A stretch of 64,000 nucleotides of DNA from Pseudomonas sp. PH1b (GTDB taxonomy: Bacteria; Pseudomonadota; Gammaproteobacteria; Pseudomonadales; Pseudomonadaceae), in contig NZ_AYMU01000001.1 in the NCBI RefSeq assembly GCF_000633395.1, positions 494,753-558,752 on the forward strand, in the 5' to 3' direction. The position numbers and the translations under genes were made by a program. This document shows, in pieces, positions 18,124-26,014 of the stretch. The notes below the pieces were generated by a model that was given only the letters and a program-made list of their open reading frames with translations, was not told the DNA's origin and did not search any database. Within the stretch, counting starts at the first letter, position 1. Each line of letters starts with the position of its first letter.

Positions 18124-18780
18124 TTAGCCGGCAACGGGGCACGGAGGGTGCCCGGGTGTTTGAATCTTCGCGCCTTCGACCCGCAGTGGCACACCTGGGT
18201 ACACGTTGAACGGCTCGCTCAGTGTGCCGTCCACCCGGGCGTTCTCAACCAGATAGCGGGTGTTGCCGGTCGCAATGAAGCGCGCGCCCCCGACCTCGCA
18301 GCGCACCTCAAGCGCCGATACTTGCCGCGGCGGCAATTGGCGTACCAGTGCACTGAAGGCGAGATTGATCACCACGTGGCCGGCGATGTTCGCCTGCTTT
18401 GGGTCCAAAAGGTTCATCACCGGCTTGATGTCCAGGCGGTACACCTGTTCCTGCTGCACCGGCTCCAGGGGCCTCAAGGTGACGGTCTTGCTCTGGCCGG
18501 GCGCGAGCTCGAGTCGAAAGGGCGTGGCGTAGAGCTTGGGCCGTTGCGCTTGAGTGATGGGCTCAAGGCGTTCCTCGGCCAGCTCGACCCCGGGGTTGCT
18601 CAGATGCGACAGGGAGATCGAGATGTATTCCGGGCGATCGCCGTGGTTGGCGATTTCGACGGTCATCGGCCGCTCCCGCACCTCGGTGATCTTGGGTTGA
18701 ACATCGATCAGGGCAAAGGCCGGCGAGGCCACGGCCAGCCACGACGACAGCGCGAGGGTGTGCAGGGTGAGGCGTGTCAT
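18124..18780 (-). CDS. CS1/Cbl-type fimbrial periplasmic chaperone (third of three)
   Basis: A 218-residue periplasmic protein with a signal peptide ending near SPAFA-LIDVQPK, then an immunoglobulin-like N-domain (VEIANHGDRPEYISISLSHL, TPFRLELAPGQSKTVTLRPL, VYRLDIKPV) and a C-domain ending ...PPCPVAG. This matches alternate (alpha-clade) chaperones such as CblB/CooB. The start MTRLTLHTL is preceded by GGAAAA. It is the last gene of the fimbrial operon, 68 bp after the second pilin gene, and could be dedicated to that pilin. Confidence 0.85.
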   Translation of the reverse strand: MTRLTLHTLALSSWLAVASPAFALIDVQPKITEVRERPMTVEIANHGDRPEYISISLSHLSNPGVELAEERLEPITQAQRPKLYATPFRLELAPGQSKTVTLRPLEPVQQEQVYRLDIKPVMNLLDPKQANIAGHVVINLAFSALVRQLPPRQVSALEVRCEVGGARFIATGNTRYLVENARVDGTLSEPFNVYPGVPLRVEGAKIQTPGHPPCPVAG

Positions 18781-18848
18781 GAGTTTTCCATGGGATGGGT
18801 GGGACCTGGCCGATGGCTCTGGGCAGGCATGGCCGCGAGCGGGCTGGA

Positions 18849-19394
18849 TCATGGGTCGGTAATCACCGGCTCGAAGGTCAGCGACAGGACCCCGCTGTAG
18901 GCGCCGCTGGTTTCCTTGAAGCTGCCATCGGGCGGGTAGGCCGAGACCGTCAGGCCGTAATAGCCGGTGGAGTCTTCTCCGGGCGCCGGCCGGGGCGGGT
19001 TGTTGAATGAGGTGCCCTGGCCAACGGCAAGGGTCTTGGGCATTTCGCCTTCCGCCCCCAGGTCCACCCTGGGTTGCCGGAACACCTGCGCGGCATTGCT
19101 GGCGTTGCGCATCTGCAGCGGCTCATCCAGGCGCACCTGGAAGACTCCGGTGGACGAGACAATCCGCAACCGCGCCCGCACTTCATAGGGCGTGTCCCAC
19201 CCCCCCAGTTGCGCCATTTCCAGGCCCTGGGCGAACCAGCCACCGGTGTCGTCGGTGACGAACAGATTGTTGTTGGGCTTGAGGTAGGCGCTGATCTTGC
19301 TGCTGGTCTTGCCCAGCAGGATCACATCCGCCGACACCAGGGGCGGCAGTGCCCCCAGGGCCAGCAGCAGGCACGCCTGTGCGGTTTTGTTCAT
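18849..19394 (-). CDS. CS1-type fimbrial subunit (minor or alternative pilin)
   Basis: A 181-residue pilin-like protein with a signal peptide (MNKTAQACLLLALGALPPLVSA) and a CS1/CblA-like beta-rich body: ADVILLGKTSSKISAYLKP near the mature N-terminus and the closing SGAYSGVLSLTFEPVITDP. The C-terminal phrase parallels YSGELVMLFEPV in the first pilin of the operon, so the two are paralogous. It lies between two chaperone genes, 3 bp from the short chaperone. It is more divergent and farther downstream than the first pilin, which suggests a minor or alternative shaft subunit. Confidence 0.82.
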   Translation of the reverse strand: MNKTAQACLLLALGALPPLVSADVILLGKTSSKISAYLKPNNNLFVTDDTGGWFAQGLEMAQLGGWDTPYEVRARLRIVSSTGVFQVRLDEPLQMRNASNAAQVFRQPRVDLGAEGEMPKTLAVGQGTSFNNPPRPAPGEDSTGYYGLTVSAYPPDGSFKETSGAYSGVLSLTFEPVITDP

Positions 19395-19397
19395 GTG

Positions 19398-19886
19398 CTA
19401 CTCCTGATGGGCAGGGGGCTGCTGCTGCGCCGCCCGTTGATAGATCACCACCCCATAGCCCACGCTCACGGCCAGGGGCGCCGGCTGCCCGGCGGCCGGG
19501 CCGGTTTCGACGATCACTCGCTCGCGGGGCCTGAAGGTGATGCGCCAGACCTGGTTGTGGAGAGGCACCTGCAGTGCTTTCAGGGTCATCCGGTACTTCT
19601 GTCCCGGTGCCAGTACCAGGCGATTGGGGGTAACCAGCAAACTGGGGCGCCGCACCTCATGAATGGGCACCAGGTGTTCATCGGGCTGCCCCGGGGCCAC
19701 CACCAGTTGCTGGGCTACGTCCAGGTACAAGGGGCTGTCGCCGGTGTTCTGCGCATAGAGTTCGCCTTGAGGCTGGTCGGGTGCGAAGCGCAGCTCGGTG
19801 CTCGAGAGTTTCAACACCCCGGCAGCCAGGCCCGCAGGTGACCAGAGCGCGATCAAGGCCAGAAGCATGACAATCGGATCGTTCAT
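19398..19886 (-). CDS. Short fimbrial chaperone, apparently a single Ig-like domain
   Basis: A 162-residue protein with a signal peptide (LLALIALWSPAGLAA) and a chaperone N-domain: VLKLSSTELRFAPDQPQGEL, NTGDSPLYLDVAQQLV, TPNRLVLAPGQKYRMTLKAL, VWRITFRPRE, VSVGYGVVIYQRAA. It ends shortly after the strand VGYGVVIY, which in the 223-residue sister chaperone of this operon is followed by a further 70 or so residues. The C-terminal domain is thus missing or reduced to a tail (QQQPPAHQE). No frameshifted remnant is seen before the next start 3 bp later, so the short form seems native. It overlaps no neighbour and follows the tip gene by 14 bp. Confidence 0.8.
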   Translation of the reverse strand: MNDPIVMLLALIALWSPAGLAAGVLKLSSTELRFAPDQPQGELYAQNTGDSPLYLDVAQQLVVAPGQPDEHLVPIHEVRRPSLLVTPNRLVLAPGQKYRMTLKALQVPLHNQVWRITFRPRERVIVETGPAAGQPAPLAVSVGYGVVIYQRAAQQQPPAHQE

Positions 19887-19900
19887 CGGGGCAGGTGTTC

Positions 19901-20947
19901 CTAGGGCTTGGCCACAATGGTGAAGGTCAGCACATCGCTGTAGGCGCCGCCCTTGGCCCACTTTTGCGCCAGGGCCCGGAAGGTTGGAACAAAGCACATG
20001 CGGCCATCCGAACTCAGGGACAACAGGGCATTTTGAGTGTTGGGCAAGGGCACCAGGGTGCTGCCACTGTTCAGGCTCAGGGTGTAAGGCACCGTCTGCG
20101 AGCTGTCCTCGAGGTGCTTGAGCTGGTAGCGCCCGTTGGCCGAGAGGCCATTTTCGTTGCTCGCGTTGATGATGAACTTTTGATAGGTGATGAACTTCGA
20201 GCCGTCATAGGTGAAGCAGAGTTGCTGGTTGGTGGCGCTGAAGGTCTTCAGGGTTTCCTCGCCCCGCAGCAGTTCGCCCAGGTCCCAGTCCGGTGCGGTC
20301 ATGGTGATGGTCGTATCCACGGGCGGCGGCGGAAGGTCCGGGTTGGTCAGTACGCGACAGGCACCGCCCTTGGTGGTCGAGGACAGGTAGGCCAGCCCGG
20401 TGCTCTCGCCCACGTCGTTGCCCCCCGTGAAGTTGCCGGCGCGGATGCCCACGGCAGGCCAGGCGGCTATGCTCGAGTTGTCGACCTGGAACTCAACGGC
20501 AGCGGTAAAGGCGCTGGTGGTTTTCCATGGGCTGGCGCTGCCGTAATACATCACGTAGCCCTCGCCCGCGAAGGTATTCGAGTATTTGACTCCGTTGATC
20601 GACAGGTTCTTGGCACTGCTGGAGCTGGTTTTCAGCTTGCCATTGGCGTCATAGGTGTAGATCAGAATGCCCCGTGAATTAAACGATGAGCCGTCGGTGT
20701 GACCACTGCTCGACTTGTAGTCGATGGTCAGTTGGAGCGTGCTGGTGCCATTGCCGTTGTCCTTGAAGCTGCAACTGCTGTAGCCGTTGCTCAGGTTGCT
20801 GTATTTCAGGACCCAGGCAGACGCCTCGTCCGCGCCGAGTGTCAGGTAGGCCAGCAACAGTGAGGCTGGAACTGTCCAGCAGCGTCTCTTGCGGCGCATC
20901 GCGGTGGTCGGGGTTATCCGGGCCGGCCCCTGTCGAGTCCTGGTCAT
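19901..20947 (-). CDS. CblD-like pilus biogenesis initiator / tip adhesin
   Basis: A 348-residue exported protein of the CblD/CooD type, which starts pilus assembly and sits at the fibre tip. A basic N-terminus precedes the hydrophobic segment SLLLAYLTLGADEASA. The mature part has the receptor-side half (VLKYSNLSNGYSSCSF, SSFNSRGILIYTYD, VGIRAGNFTGGN) and a pilin-like half from about residue 215 (TMTAPDWDLGELLRGEE) ending in YSDVLTFTIVAKP. The ATG overlaps the stop of the upstream chaperone as TGATG, so translation is coupled; another ATG lies 9 nt further upstream. Ligand unknown. Confidence 0.87.
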   Translation of the reverse strand: MTRTRQGPARITPTTAMRRKRRCWTVPASLLLAYLTLGADEASAWVLKYSNLSNGYSSCSFKDNGNGTSTLQLTIDYKSSSGHTDGSSFNSRGILIYTYDANGKLKTSSSSAKNLSINGVKYSNTFAGEGYVMYYGSASPWKTTSAFTAAVEFQVDNSSIAAWPAVGIRAGNFTGGNDVGESTGLAYLSSTTKGGACRVLTNPDLPPPPVDTTITMTAPDWDLGELLRGEETLKTFSATNQQLCFTYDGSKFITYQKFIINASNENGLSANGRYQLKHLEDSSQTVPYTLSLNSGSTLVPLPNTQNALLSLSSDGRMCFVPTFRALAQKWAKGGAYSDVLTFTIVAKP

Positions 20948-21615
20948 CAGGGGCATTCCAGGGTCTGGGGCTGATCATCGGCGACCAGGCTCAGGCGCTT
21001 GCTGTCGAAGTGCTGGGGCGTTCCAGGGAACAGGGCCACCTTGAGCCTGGGCGCGCCTGGCGCCACCTCGACTTGCGACAGCACCGTGCGCACGTTGCCG
21101 GTGTTCTCCAGGGTCATGCCCGCGGCATCACAGCGCTTTGCCCAGGCCGAGTGCTGTTTGGCCGGCGGCGGCATATGGCGCACCAGCACGCCGTAGCCGA
21201 CCGCGACCGACATCGGGGCGCTGATCTTGTCGGGCGACGCCTGCTCAACCTGCATTGATCGCACCGGGACGATGTACAGGCGAAACAGCGCTTCGGCCGC
21301 AGGCTCGGCAAGGGACTTGAGGCTGATGGCGCGGCTCTGTCCCGGGCCCAGGGTGAGCTTGTCCGGGCTGGCGAGGATGCCGGGGTGATCAAGCTCCTGC
21401 AGCGCCAGCTTGCGCTCCGGCTCCTGCCCCGGGTTCATCACCTTGAGCAGGTTGATCGACAGGTAAAGGGGGGCATCGCCGACGTTTCTCACGGTCACCG
21501 AATGCTCGTGGTTGTTATAGACCTTGAGGCTGGCGGGCATGACCATCAATTCGCCTTCGGCCTGGGCCAGTGCCGTCCAGCTCAGCAGTGCCAGCAGCGT
21601 GGTACGCAATATCAT
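20947..21615 (-). CDS. CS1/Cbl-type fimbrial periplasmic chaperone (first of three)
   Basis: A 222-residue chaperone with signal peptide (LLALLSWTALAQA) and the full two-domain alternate-clade fold: MVMPASLKVYNNHEHSVTVRN, PLYLSINLLKVMNPGQ, SPDKLTLGPGQSRAISLKSL, RLYIVPVRS, VAVGYGVLVRHMPP, and the C-domain from about residue 160 (GMTLENTGNVRTVLSQVEV) ending QTLECP. AGGAACCCACC precedes the ATG. It follows the usher by 26 bp and overlaps the tip gene by one base. It is probably the main shuttle for pilin and tip. Confidence 0.88.
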   Translation of the reverse strand: MILRTTLLALLSWTALAQAEGELMVMPASLKVYNNHEHSVTVRNVGDAPLYLSINLLKVMNPGQEPERKLALQELDHPGILASPDKLTLGPGQSRAISLKSLAEPAAEALFRLYIVPVRSMQVEQASPDKISAPMSVAVGYGVLVRHMPPPAKQHSAWAKRCDAAGMTLENTGNVRTVLSQVEVAPGAPRLKVALFPGTPQHFDSKRLSLVADDQPQTLECP

Positions 21616-21641
21616 GGTGGGTTCCTGTAGTGGGGGCTTCG

Positions 21642-23903
21642 TCACTGGCACGGGTAGTAGCTGCCGTTGACGGCGCGGGTGAGGTCGCAGCGGTATTGGC
21701 GTCCCGGCTGTTCCACGGTGATGTGGGTCAACAGGGTCTTGTGGGCGATCGAGAACAGGCCGTTGGGGTAGGCGGTATCACCGGTCTCCAGGATCCTGCC
21801 GCCCACCGGGCGGCCGTTGGCGTCCATCAAAAGGCCGCTGTAGACCCTGTTGATATCGACCTTGGCCTGGGCGTTGTACACCTGCCCGGGATGGGCGCGG
21901 ATGATGTTCGCCGGCACCTCGATGTTCATGTCCATGTCCTGGCTGTCGCTGATCACGCGGGCAAACGGCACATCCCCGTAGCTGTTCAGGGGCACGGCGT
22001 AGGTGCTGCCGCCCGCCACGGGGTGGCCTTCCACGCTGAAGCCGTAGGGAGTGCCCTGGAGGTCGGGGGTTTCCAGCAACATGGCGCTGCCACTGCTGCT
22101 GTAGCGTCCCAGGGCGATTCCCTGGCGATTGGCCGCGAGCATGCCGCGGTAGTTGAAATCGAGGTTGTTGGCGTCGGCGCTGTGACCAAGGTTCAGCGAG
22201 GCGTCGCCACGTGTACCGGAGCGGCTGCCATAGGCATTGAGGTTGTTCAGGCCATTGCTGCGATTGACGGTCACGCCGCCGGTGGTGGTGCCATAGCTGT
22301 CCTCGAAGGTCTGGCGGTAGTCCCCGGTCACCTGTGTCTGGCCGCCAAACTGGGCCGCCCGCACACTCGCCTGGGATCGGTCGAGCATCCATGACATGTT
22401 CAGGTAGAGGGTGTAATCGCTGTTGCTCGCAGTGGCACCGCCTTTTTGCACGCCCAGGGAAAAGGTCGACCAAAGCCCGTTGGGCCGGTAGTTCCAGCGC
22501 ACTTCGGCCTGTTGGGTTTCTGCGTGGCTGGAGCTTCGATAGTTGTAGGCAAACAGTAGGTTGCCCAGGTTCTTGCTGTACGACAGGCTGGTGCTTGGCA
22601 TGCCCCAGTAGAAACGCGAGACCTCGTTGCTCTGATAGCGGCTGAGCATGAGGCTGCCCAGCACTTCATTGTTCAGGTTCAGGTTCAGATAGCCGCCTGA
22701 GCCGCGCTCACCAGCCAATACGCCCAGGGTGGGCGACAGGTCCAGGGGGCCTAGGGTGGAAGGCCGGGAGATATTGACCTCCGAGGCCCAGTCCGAACGG
22801 TCGCCGGTCACGGCGGCGGCATTCAAGTAGAGCTGGCTGAGGTTGCGGCTCAGGGCGGCTTCGAACAGTTGTCCGCCTGCCTCCATGTCCTTGCCTGCGG
22901 TAACGCGCCAGGCGTTGGCCGCTTCGCCGGTGAAGTTGAGGTTGTTGACGTCCTGGGTTTCCTGGGTCACCAGGTTGCCGTTGCGATCCACCAGGCGAAT
23001 CTCGATGGGGTAGTAGCCACCGGGCAGATCAAGGAAGCTGATTTCGTTGCGGCCCAGCGCAGCGGGGCGTTTGAGCACCAGCCGCCCGTTGCGGTAGAAC
23101 TCGTAGTTGCCTTCGGCCGTGGAGAACAGCACCAGCGCCCCCGCGTCCTGGTGAGTGCGCAGGTTGCCCTGGCTGCCGAACGTGAAGAACTGGTCGAAGC
23201 TTGGCGACAGCACCGTGCTGACCGAGCTTGAGCTGTAGTCGATACTGTTCTGCTTGCCGGCACGCACATAGGTGCCGGCAAAGTTCTTTTGCAGGTAGTA
23301 GGACGATATTCCCTGGTCGCTGCTGCGCCGACCCTCGCTACTGCTGCGATTGGCATACCAGTTCATGTAGCCAAAACTGCGCCCCGGTAGCCCGAGCCAG
23401 GTATTACCGTTCAAGTTCATGGCGTGATAACGCTCGGAAGAACTGCGCAGGTCCAACGATTGATTGTTGATCAAGCCCCAGGAAGTTGTCGGTGCAAGAT
23501 AGTCTTCCTGGGCGCTGCGTATGTTCAGCGTGCGCCGGGTTTTATCGAGGGTTACATAATGCTCGGCAACGCGCAGGTCGCAGCCATTGCTGCATTGTTT
23601 GTAGTTGACTCCTGCCAATACGCGCCTGATGGTTTGCAGGTCTTCAAGTGTGATGCCATTTTCCCTGTACTGGGCCGAATCGAATACCAAGCCACGCTGT
23701 TCCATCGAGTAACTGATAAAGCCGGGCAAGGTCTGGCCGTTATAGTTGGCGACATAGCGTGCAGTGTTTTCCATTTCAATCGCGCTAAAACCTTCAGGAA
23801 TCCCGTAGGTAATCTTTACTTGAGCGAGTACTTGGGTCGAGACAAGCGAAATGACGCACACAAACAATCTGTGTAGTTGAAAGAAGGGGGGATGCGGGCG
23901 CAT
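21642..23903 (-). CDS. CS1/Cbl-type outer-membrane usher (TcfC/CblC-like)
   Basis: A 753-residue outer-membrane usher of the alternate chaperone-usher family. It has a signal peptide (about residues 1-28, FVCVISLVSTQVLA), an N-terminal periplasmic domain (VKITYGIPEGFSA...), a large beta-barrel with many alternating aromatic strands (GRSFGYMNWYANRSSSE, NYEFYRNGRLVLKRPAALG, GGYYPIEIRLVDRNGN), and a C-terminal plug/periplasmic part with GDVPFARVISDSQDMDMNIEV and AVNGSYYPCQ. The start MRPHPPFFQL was chosen for signal-peptide length; an ATG/ATG-like alternative lies 39 nt upstream. It lies between the major pilin and the first chaperone, the usual cbl/coo order with the usher moved forward. Confidence 0.9.
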   Translation of the reverse strand: MRPHPPFFQLHRLFVCVISLVSTQVLAQVKITYGIPEGFSAIEMENTARYVANYNGQTLPGFISYSMEQRGLVFDSAQYRENGITLEDLQTIRRVLAGVNYKQCSNGCDLRVAEHYVTLDKTRRTLNIRSAQEDYLAPTTSWGLINNQSLDLRSSSERYHAMNLNGNTWLGLPGRSFGYMNWYANRSSSEGRRSSDQGISSYYLQKNFAGTYVRAGKQNSIDYSSSSVSTVLSPSFDQFFTFGSQGNLRTHQDAGALVLFSTAEGNYEFYRNGRLVLKRPAALGRNEISFLDLPGGYYPIEIRLVDRNGNLVTQETQDVNNLNFTGEAANAWRVTAGKDMEAGGQLFEAALSRNLSQLYLNAAAVTGDRSDWASEVNISRPSTLGPLDLSPTLGVLAGERGSGGYLNLNLNNEVLGSLMLSRYQSNEVSRFYWGMPSTSLSYSKNLGNLLFAYNYRSSSHAETQQAEVRWNYRPNGLWSTFSLGVQKGGATASNSDYTLYLNMSWMLDRSQASVRAAQFGGQTQVTGDYRQTFEDSYGTTTGGVTVNRSNGLNNLNAYGSRSGTRGDASLNLGHSADANNLDFNYRGMLAANRQGIALGRYSSSGSAMLLETPDLQGTPYGFSVEGHPVAGGSTYAVPLNSYGDVPFARVISDSQDMDMNIEVPANIIRAHPGQVYNAQAKVDINRVYSGLLMDANGRPVGGRILETGDTAYPNGLFSIAHKTLLTHITVEQPGRQYRCDLTRAVNGSYYPCQ

Positions 23904-23932
23904 GCCTAAGTGTTTCCAGTGACAGCCGGGAA

Positions 23933-23951
23933 GAGCCCTCAAAGAGGGCTC
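23933..23951 (-). terminator. Hairpin between major pilin and usher (likely attenuator or stabiliser)
   Basis: A perfect 8-bp stem (GAGCCCTC, loop TTT on the minus strand, GAGGGCTC) lies 17 bp past the pilin stop and 30 bp before the usher start. No T run follows. Hairpins at this place in fimbrial operons typically protect the pilin mRNA or reduce read-through, giving much more pilin than usher. Confidence 0.55.
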
Positions 23952-23967
23952 GAGAGACAGGTGCTAC

Positions 23968-24504
23968 TTATGTACCAGTTGCGGCAACAGGTTCGAACAG
24001 CATCACCAACTCGCCACTGTAACTGCCGTTGGTGCTAGGGCCGGTTGCAGTCTTGATCGGTGCCTTGGCGCCTATCTTCAGGCTGTGGACTTCGTCATAG
24101 CCGCCGTTGGCGACCACGGTCTGGGTCACTTTCAGTGGGGTGCCGAAGGTCACCGCAGCTTCGCCGCCGGAGTGCGAAATACTCACGGTAGTGTTGGTCA
24201 TTTCATAACTGCCGTTGGACAGTTTCAACGGTTGTGCCAATGAAACATTGAACTCGCTGTTCTTGGTCCAGACACGAATTGGCAGGGTCTTGGAGAACGC
24301 TTTCTGGGTGTAATCCACCGGCTCAAGTTCTTCAGTCTCATACCAGGTCGAACCATCGGCCTTGGAAACGAACATGGCATCGTTGATTTGTGCGGTGAGG
24401 GTGATTTTCTTGGAAACGGTATTTGACGAAGCGGGTGCGGCCTGCGCCATGCCAATAAGTGCACCACTCAAGCCCATGGCGATGAGGATGTGTTTAAGCT
24501 TCAT
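23968..24504 (-). CDS. CS1-type major fimbrial subunit
   Basis: A 178-residue pilin, first gene of the fimbrial operon. The signal peptide (MKLKHILIAMGLSGALIGMAQA) is followed by APASSNTVSKKITLTAQIND near the mature N-terminus and a beta-rich body ending in NGSYSGELVMLFEPVAATG, the hallmark of CS1/CblA/CfaB-type subunits. There are no cysteines in the mature protein, as in that family. GGAAG lies 6 nt before the ATG. Being first and followed by a hairpin, it is expected to be the most abundant product. Confidence 0.9.
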   Translation of the reverse strand: MKLKHILIAMGLSGALIGMAQAAPASSNTVSKKITLTAQINDAMFVSKADGSTWYETEELEPVDYTQKAFSKTLPIRVWTKNSEFNVSLAQPLKLSNGSYEMTNTTVSISHSGGEAAVTFGTPLKVTQTVVANGGYDEVHSLKIGAKAPIKTATGPSTNGSYSGELVMLFEPVAATGT

Positions 24505-24852
24505 GATTACTTCCATGCTGAAAATGAGTTGAGCGAAGAGTGTTTTAATTATCGAGGTTACTTTGGTGGCTGGGGAGCCATTAAGGTTTCCGCGATAATG
24601 ATCGCTATTTCACATCTTTGGGGAAATAGGAAAATTCTTAGATTTATCAAAGACTACCCTGCGCTTAGAGCAGTGAAGGCTATTTATATATCATTGGATT
24701 TTGTGTGGATAAGGCTATTAAGTTGTTTTCCAGGGTGTGAATAGTCGGCGCTATGACGATTGGAAAACGATGGGGGCGGGGCAGAGGGAGTGACTCTATA
24801 GGCACTGTCCAGAGTTCACTCTGGACAAGTACGCTGGAGGGCTGCGGTCATA
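24505..24852. other. AT-rich upstream region of the fimbrial operon
   Basis: This 348-bp gap between the pilin start and the FUSC gene stop carries no supported gene. About 24,530-24,735 is strikingly AT-rich compared with every other intergenic stretch nearby (for example TATTTATATATCATTGG, GATTTATCAAAG). That is the composition bound by MvaT/MvaU-type silencers in Pseudomonas. The minus-strand promoter must lie here; a TTGATA and a TATTTC spaced 16 bp apart near 24,650-24,625 are only weak candidates. The short open frame inside (24,490-24,744) has no ribosome binding site or family resemblance. Confidence 0.6.
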
Positions 24853-25872
24853 TCAGATCCGCCAGTGGCGGGCGCTCTTGGCCAGGCGCTGGCGCATTTC
24901 CCCAAGGGTGGCCGCGAGTTGCCGGGTCAGCAGCCGGTAACCGTCCAGGGCGGAATACACCGGTGCCTCCAGGGCGTTCTCGGCGCCGCCTTCCAGGGGT
25001 TTGTCCAGGCGCTGGGTCACCCCCGACTGCAAGGCTCGCGCCATGCCGATCAACTGCACGCGGATCTGCCGGTGCTCACTCTTGAGCGCCAGTTGCATCT
25101 GCGCCATGGCTTGCCGGTCGCTGGCGTCGGGACGGGTGTTGCCGAGAATCTCCAGGGTGCTGATGCACATCCGCAGGTTGCGCTGGATGGCGTCCAGTTC
25201 GGTCATGGAGATGCGCACTTCCTTGGACACCGAAGGCATCAGCGAGCGCAGTTGCAGCATGGCACTGTTGACCCGGCCCAGAAGCTTGAGGTGCTCGTCG
25301 TCTGTCACCGACTGGCCCCGGATGATCCGCCCGTACAACTGCGCGCAGTCACGCAGGGCACTGGCCAGGTTATAGCGCCAGGAGTACACCGCGTACAGCG
25401 GGATGGCGAAGGAAAACGCCAGGGCCAGGGCGATGCCGATGAGGATGTCCACGGCGCGCCACAGGCCGTCGCTGATCTGGTTGTCGCCGTGGCCGGCAAC
25501 GATGAACACGGTGATCGCCGCCAGCAGCGCGGTGTAGCCGCCCTTGCCGATGGCGTGGTAGGAGAAGTAGCCGCAGACTGCCGACATCGCCAGGTAGGTG
25601 ACCCAGGGGTGGCCGAAATACGCCTGCTGCACCACCAGCACCAGGCCGACCCCGGCGCCCACCAGGGTGCCGATGGCCCGCTCAGTGGCTTTCTTGCCGA
25701 TGTTGCCGTGGTGCTGCAGGCCGCCGATCACCACCAGCATGGTCACCGAGGCCCATTCGCCATGGGGCAGGTTGAGCCCGGTGGTCAGGAGGATGGTGGC
25801 GATCAGGCCCAGGGCGACGCGCACGGCATGGATCAGCCGGGCGTGGCGGTAGCGCCGGTAGGGGTCGAGCAC
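24853..25872 (-). CDS. FUSC-family inner-membrane protein (aromatic-acid exporter-like)
   Basis: A protein of at least 339 residues with six N-terminal hydrophobic helices (about residues 15-170: VRVALGLIATILLTTG, WASVTMLVVIGGL, ERAIGTLVGAGVGLVLV, VTYLAMSAVCGYFSYHA, ALLAAITVFIVAG, ILIGIALALAFSFAIPL) and a cytoplasmic alpha-helical C-terminal half. This fits the FUSC/YccS-type fold of aromatic acid or detergent exporters. The only standard start in frame near the fold is GTG (residue 1 = MLDPYRRYR). The frame stays open upstream, and a GGAGG sits 7 nt before an in-frame CTG 69 nt further up, so the true start may be earlier and non-canonical. Confidence 0.82.
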   Translation of the reverse strand: MLDPYRRYRHARLIHAVRVALGLIATILLTTGLNLPHGEWASVTMLVVIGGLQHHGNIGKKATERAIGTLVGAGVGLVLVVQQAYFGHPWVTYLAMSAVCGYFSYHAIGKGGYTALLAAITVFIVAGHGDNQISDGLWRAVDILIGIALALAFSFAIPLYAVYSWRYNLASALRDCAQLYGRIIRGQSVTDDEHLKLLGRVNSAMLQLRSLMPSVSKEVRISMTELDAIQRNLRMCISTLEILGNTRPDASDRQAMAQMQLALKSEHRQIRVQLIGMARALQSGVTQRLDKPLEGGAENALEAPVYSALDGYRLLTRQLAATLGEMRQRLAKSARHWRI

Positions 25873-26014
25873 GGGGCGCAGCAGGCGCCGCAGCCAGGGC
25901 GGCAGGTGGAGGTTGCGCAGGGGTTTGAACAGGTCCAGGTCGGGTCCTCCGGTTGGCCTTGGGGCAACTGGCAGCCGCGGGTCGCGCGGCTGCCGGGGTG
26001 CTATGGCATGTGCC

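Noticed and set aside
24490..24744. Small plus-strand open frame (84 codons) in the AT-rich fimbrial upstream region
   Set aside because: It begins inside the pilin gene, lacks a ribosome binding site and is low-GC regulatory DNA rather than coding sequence.
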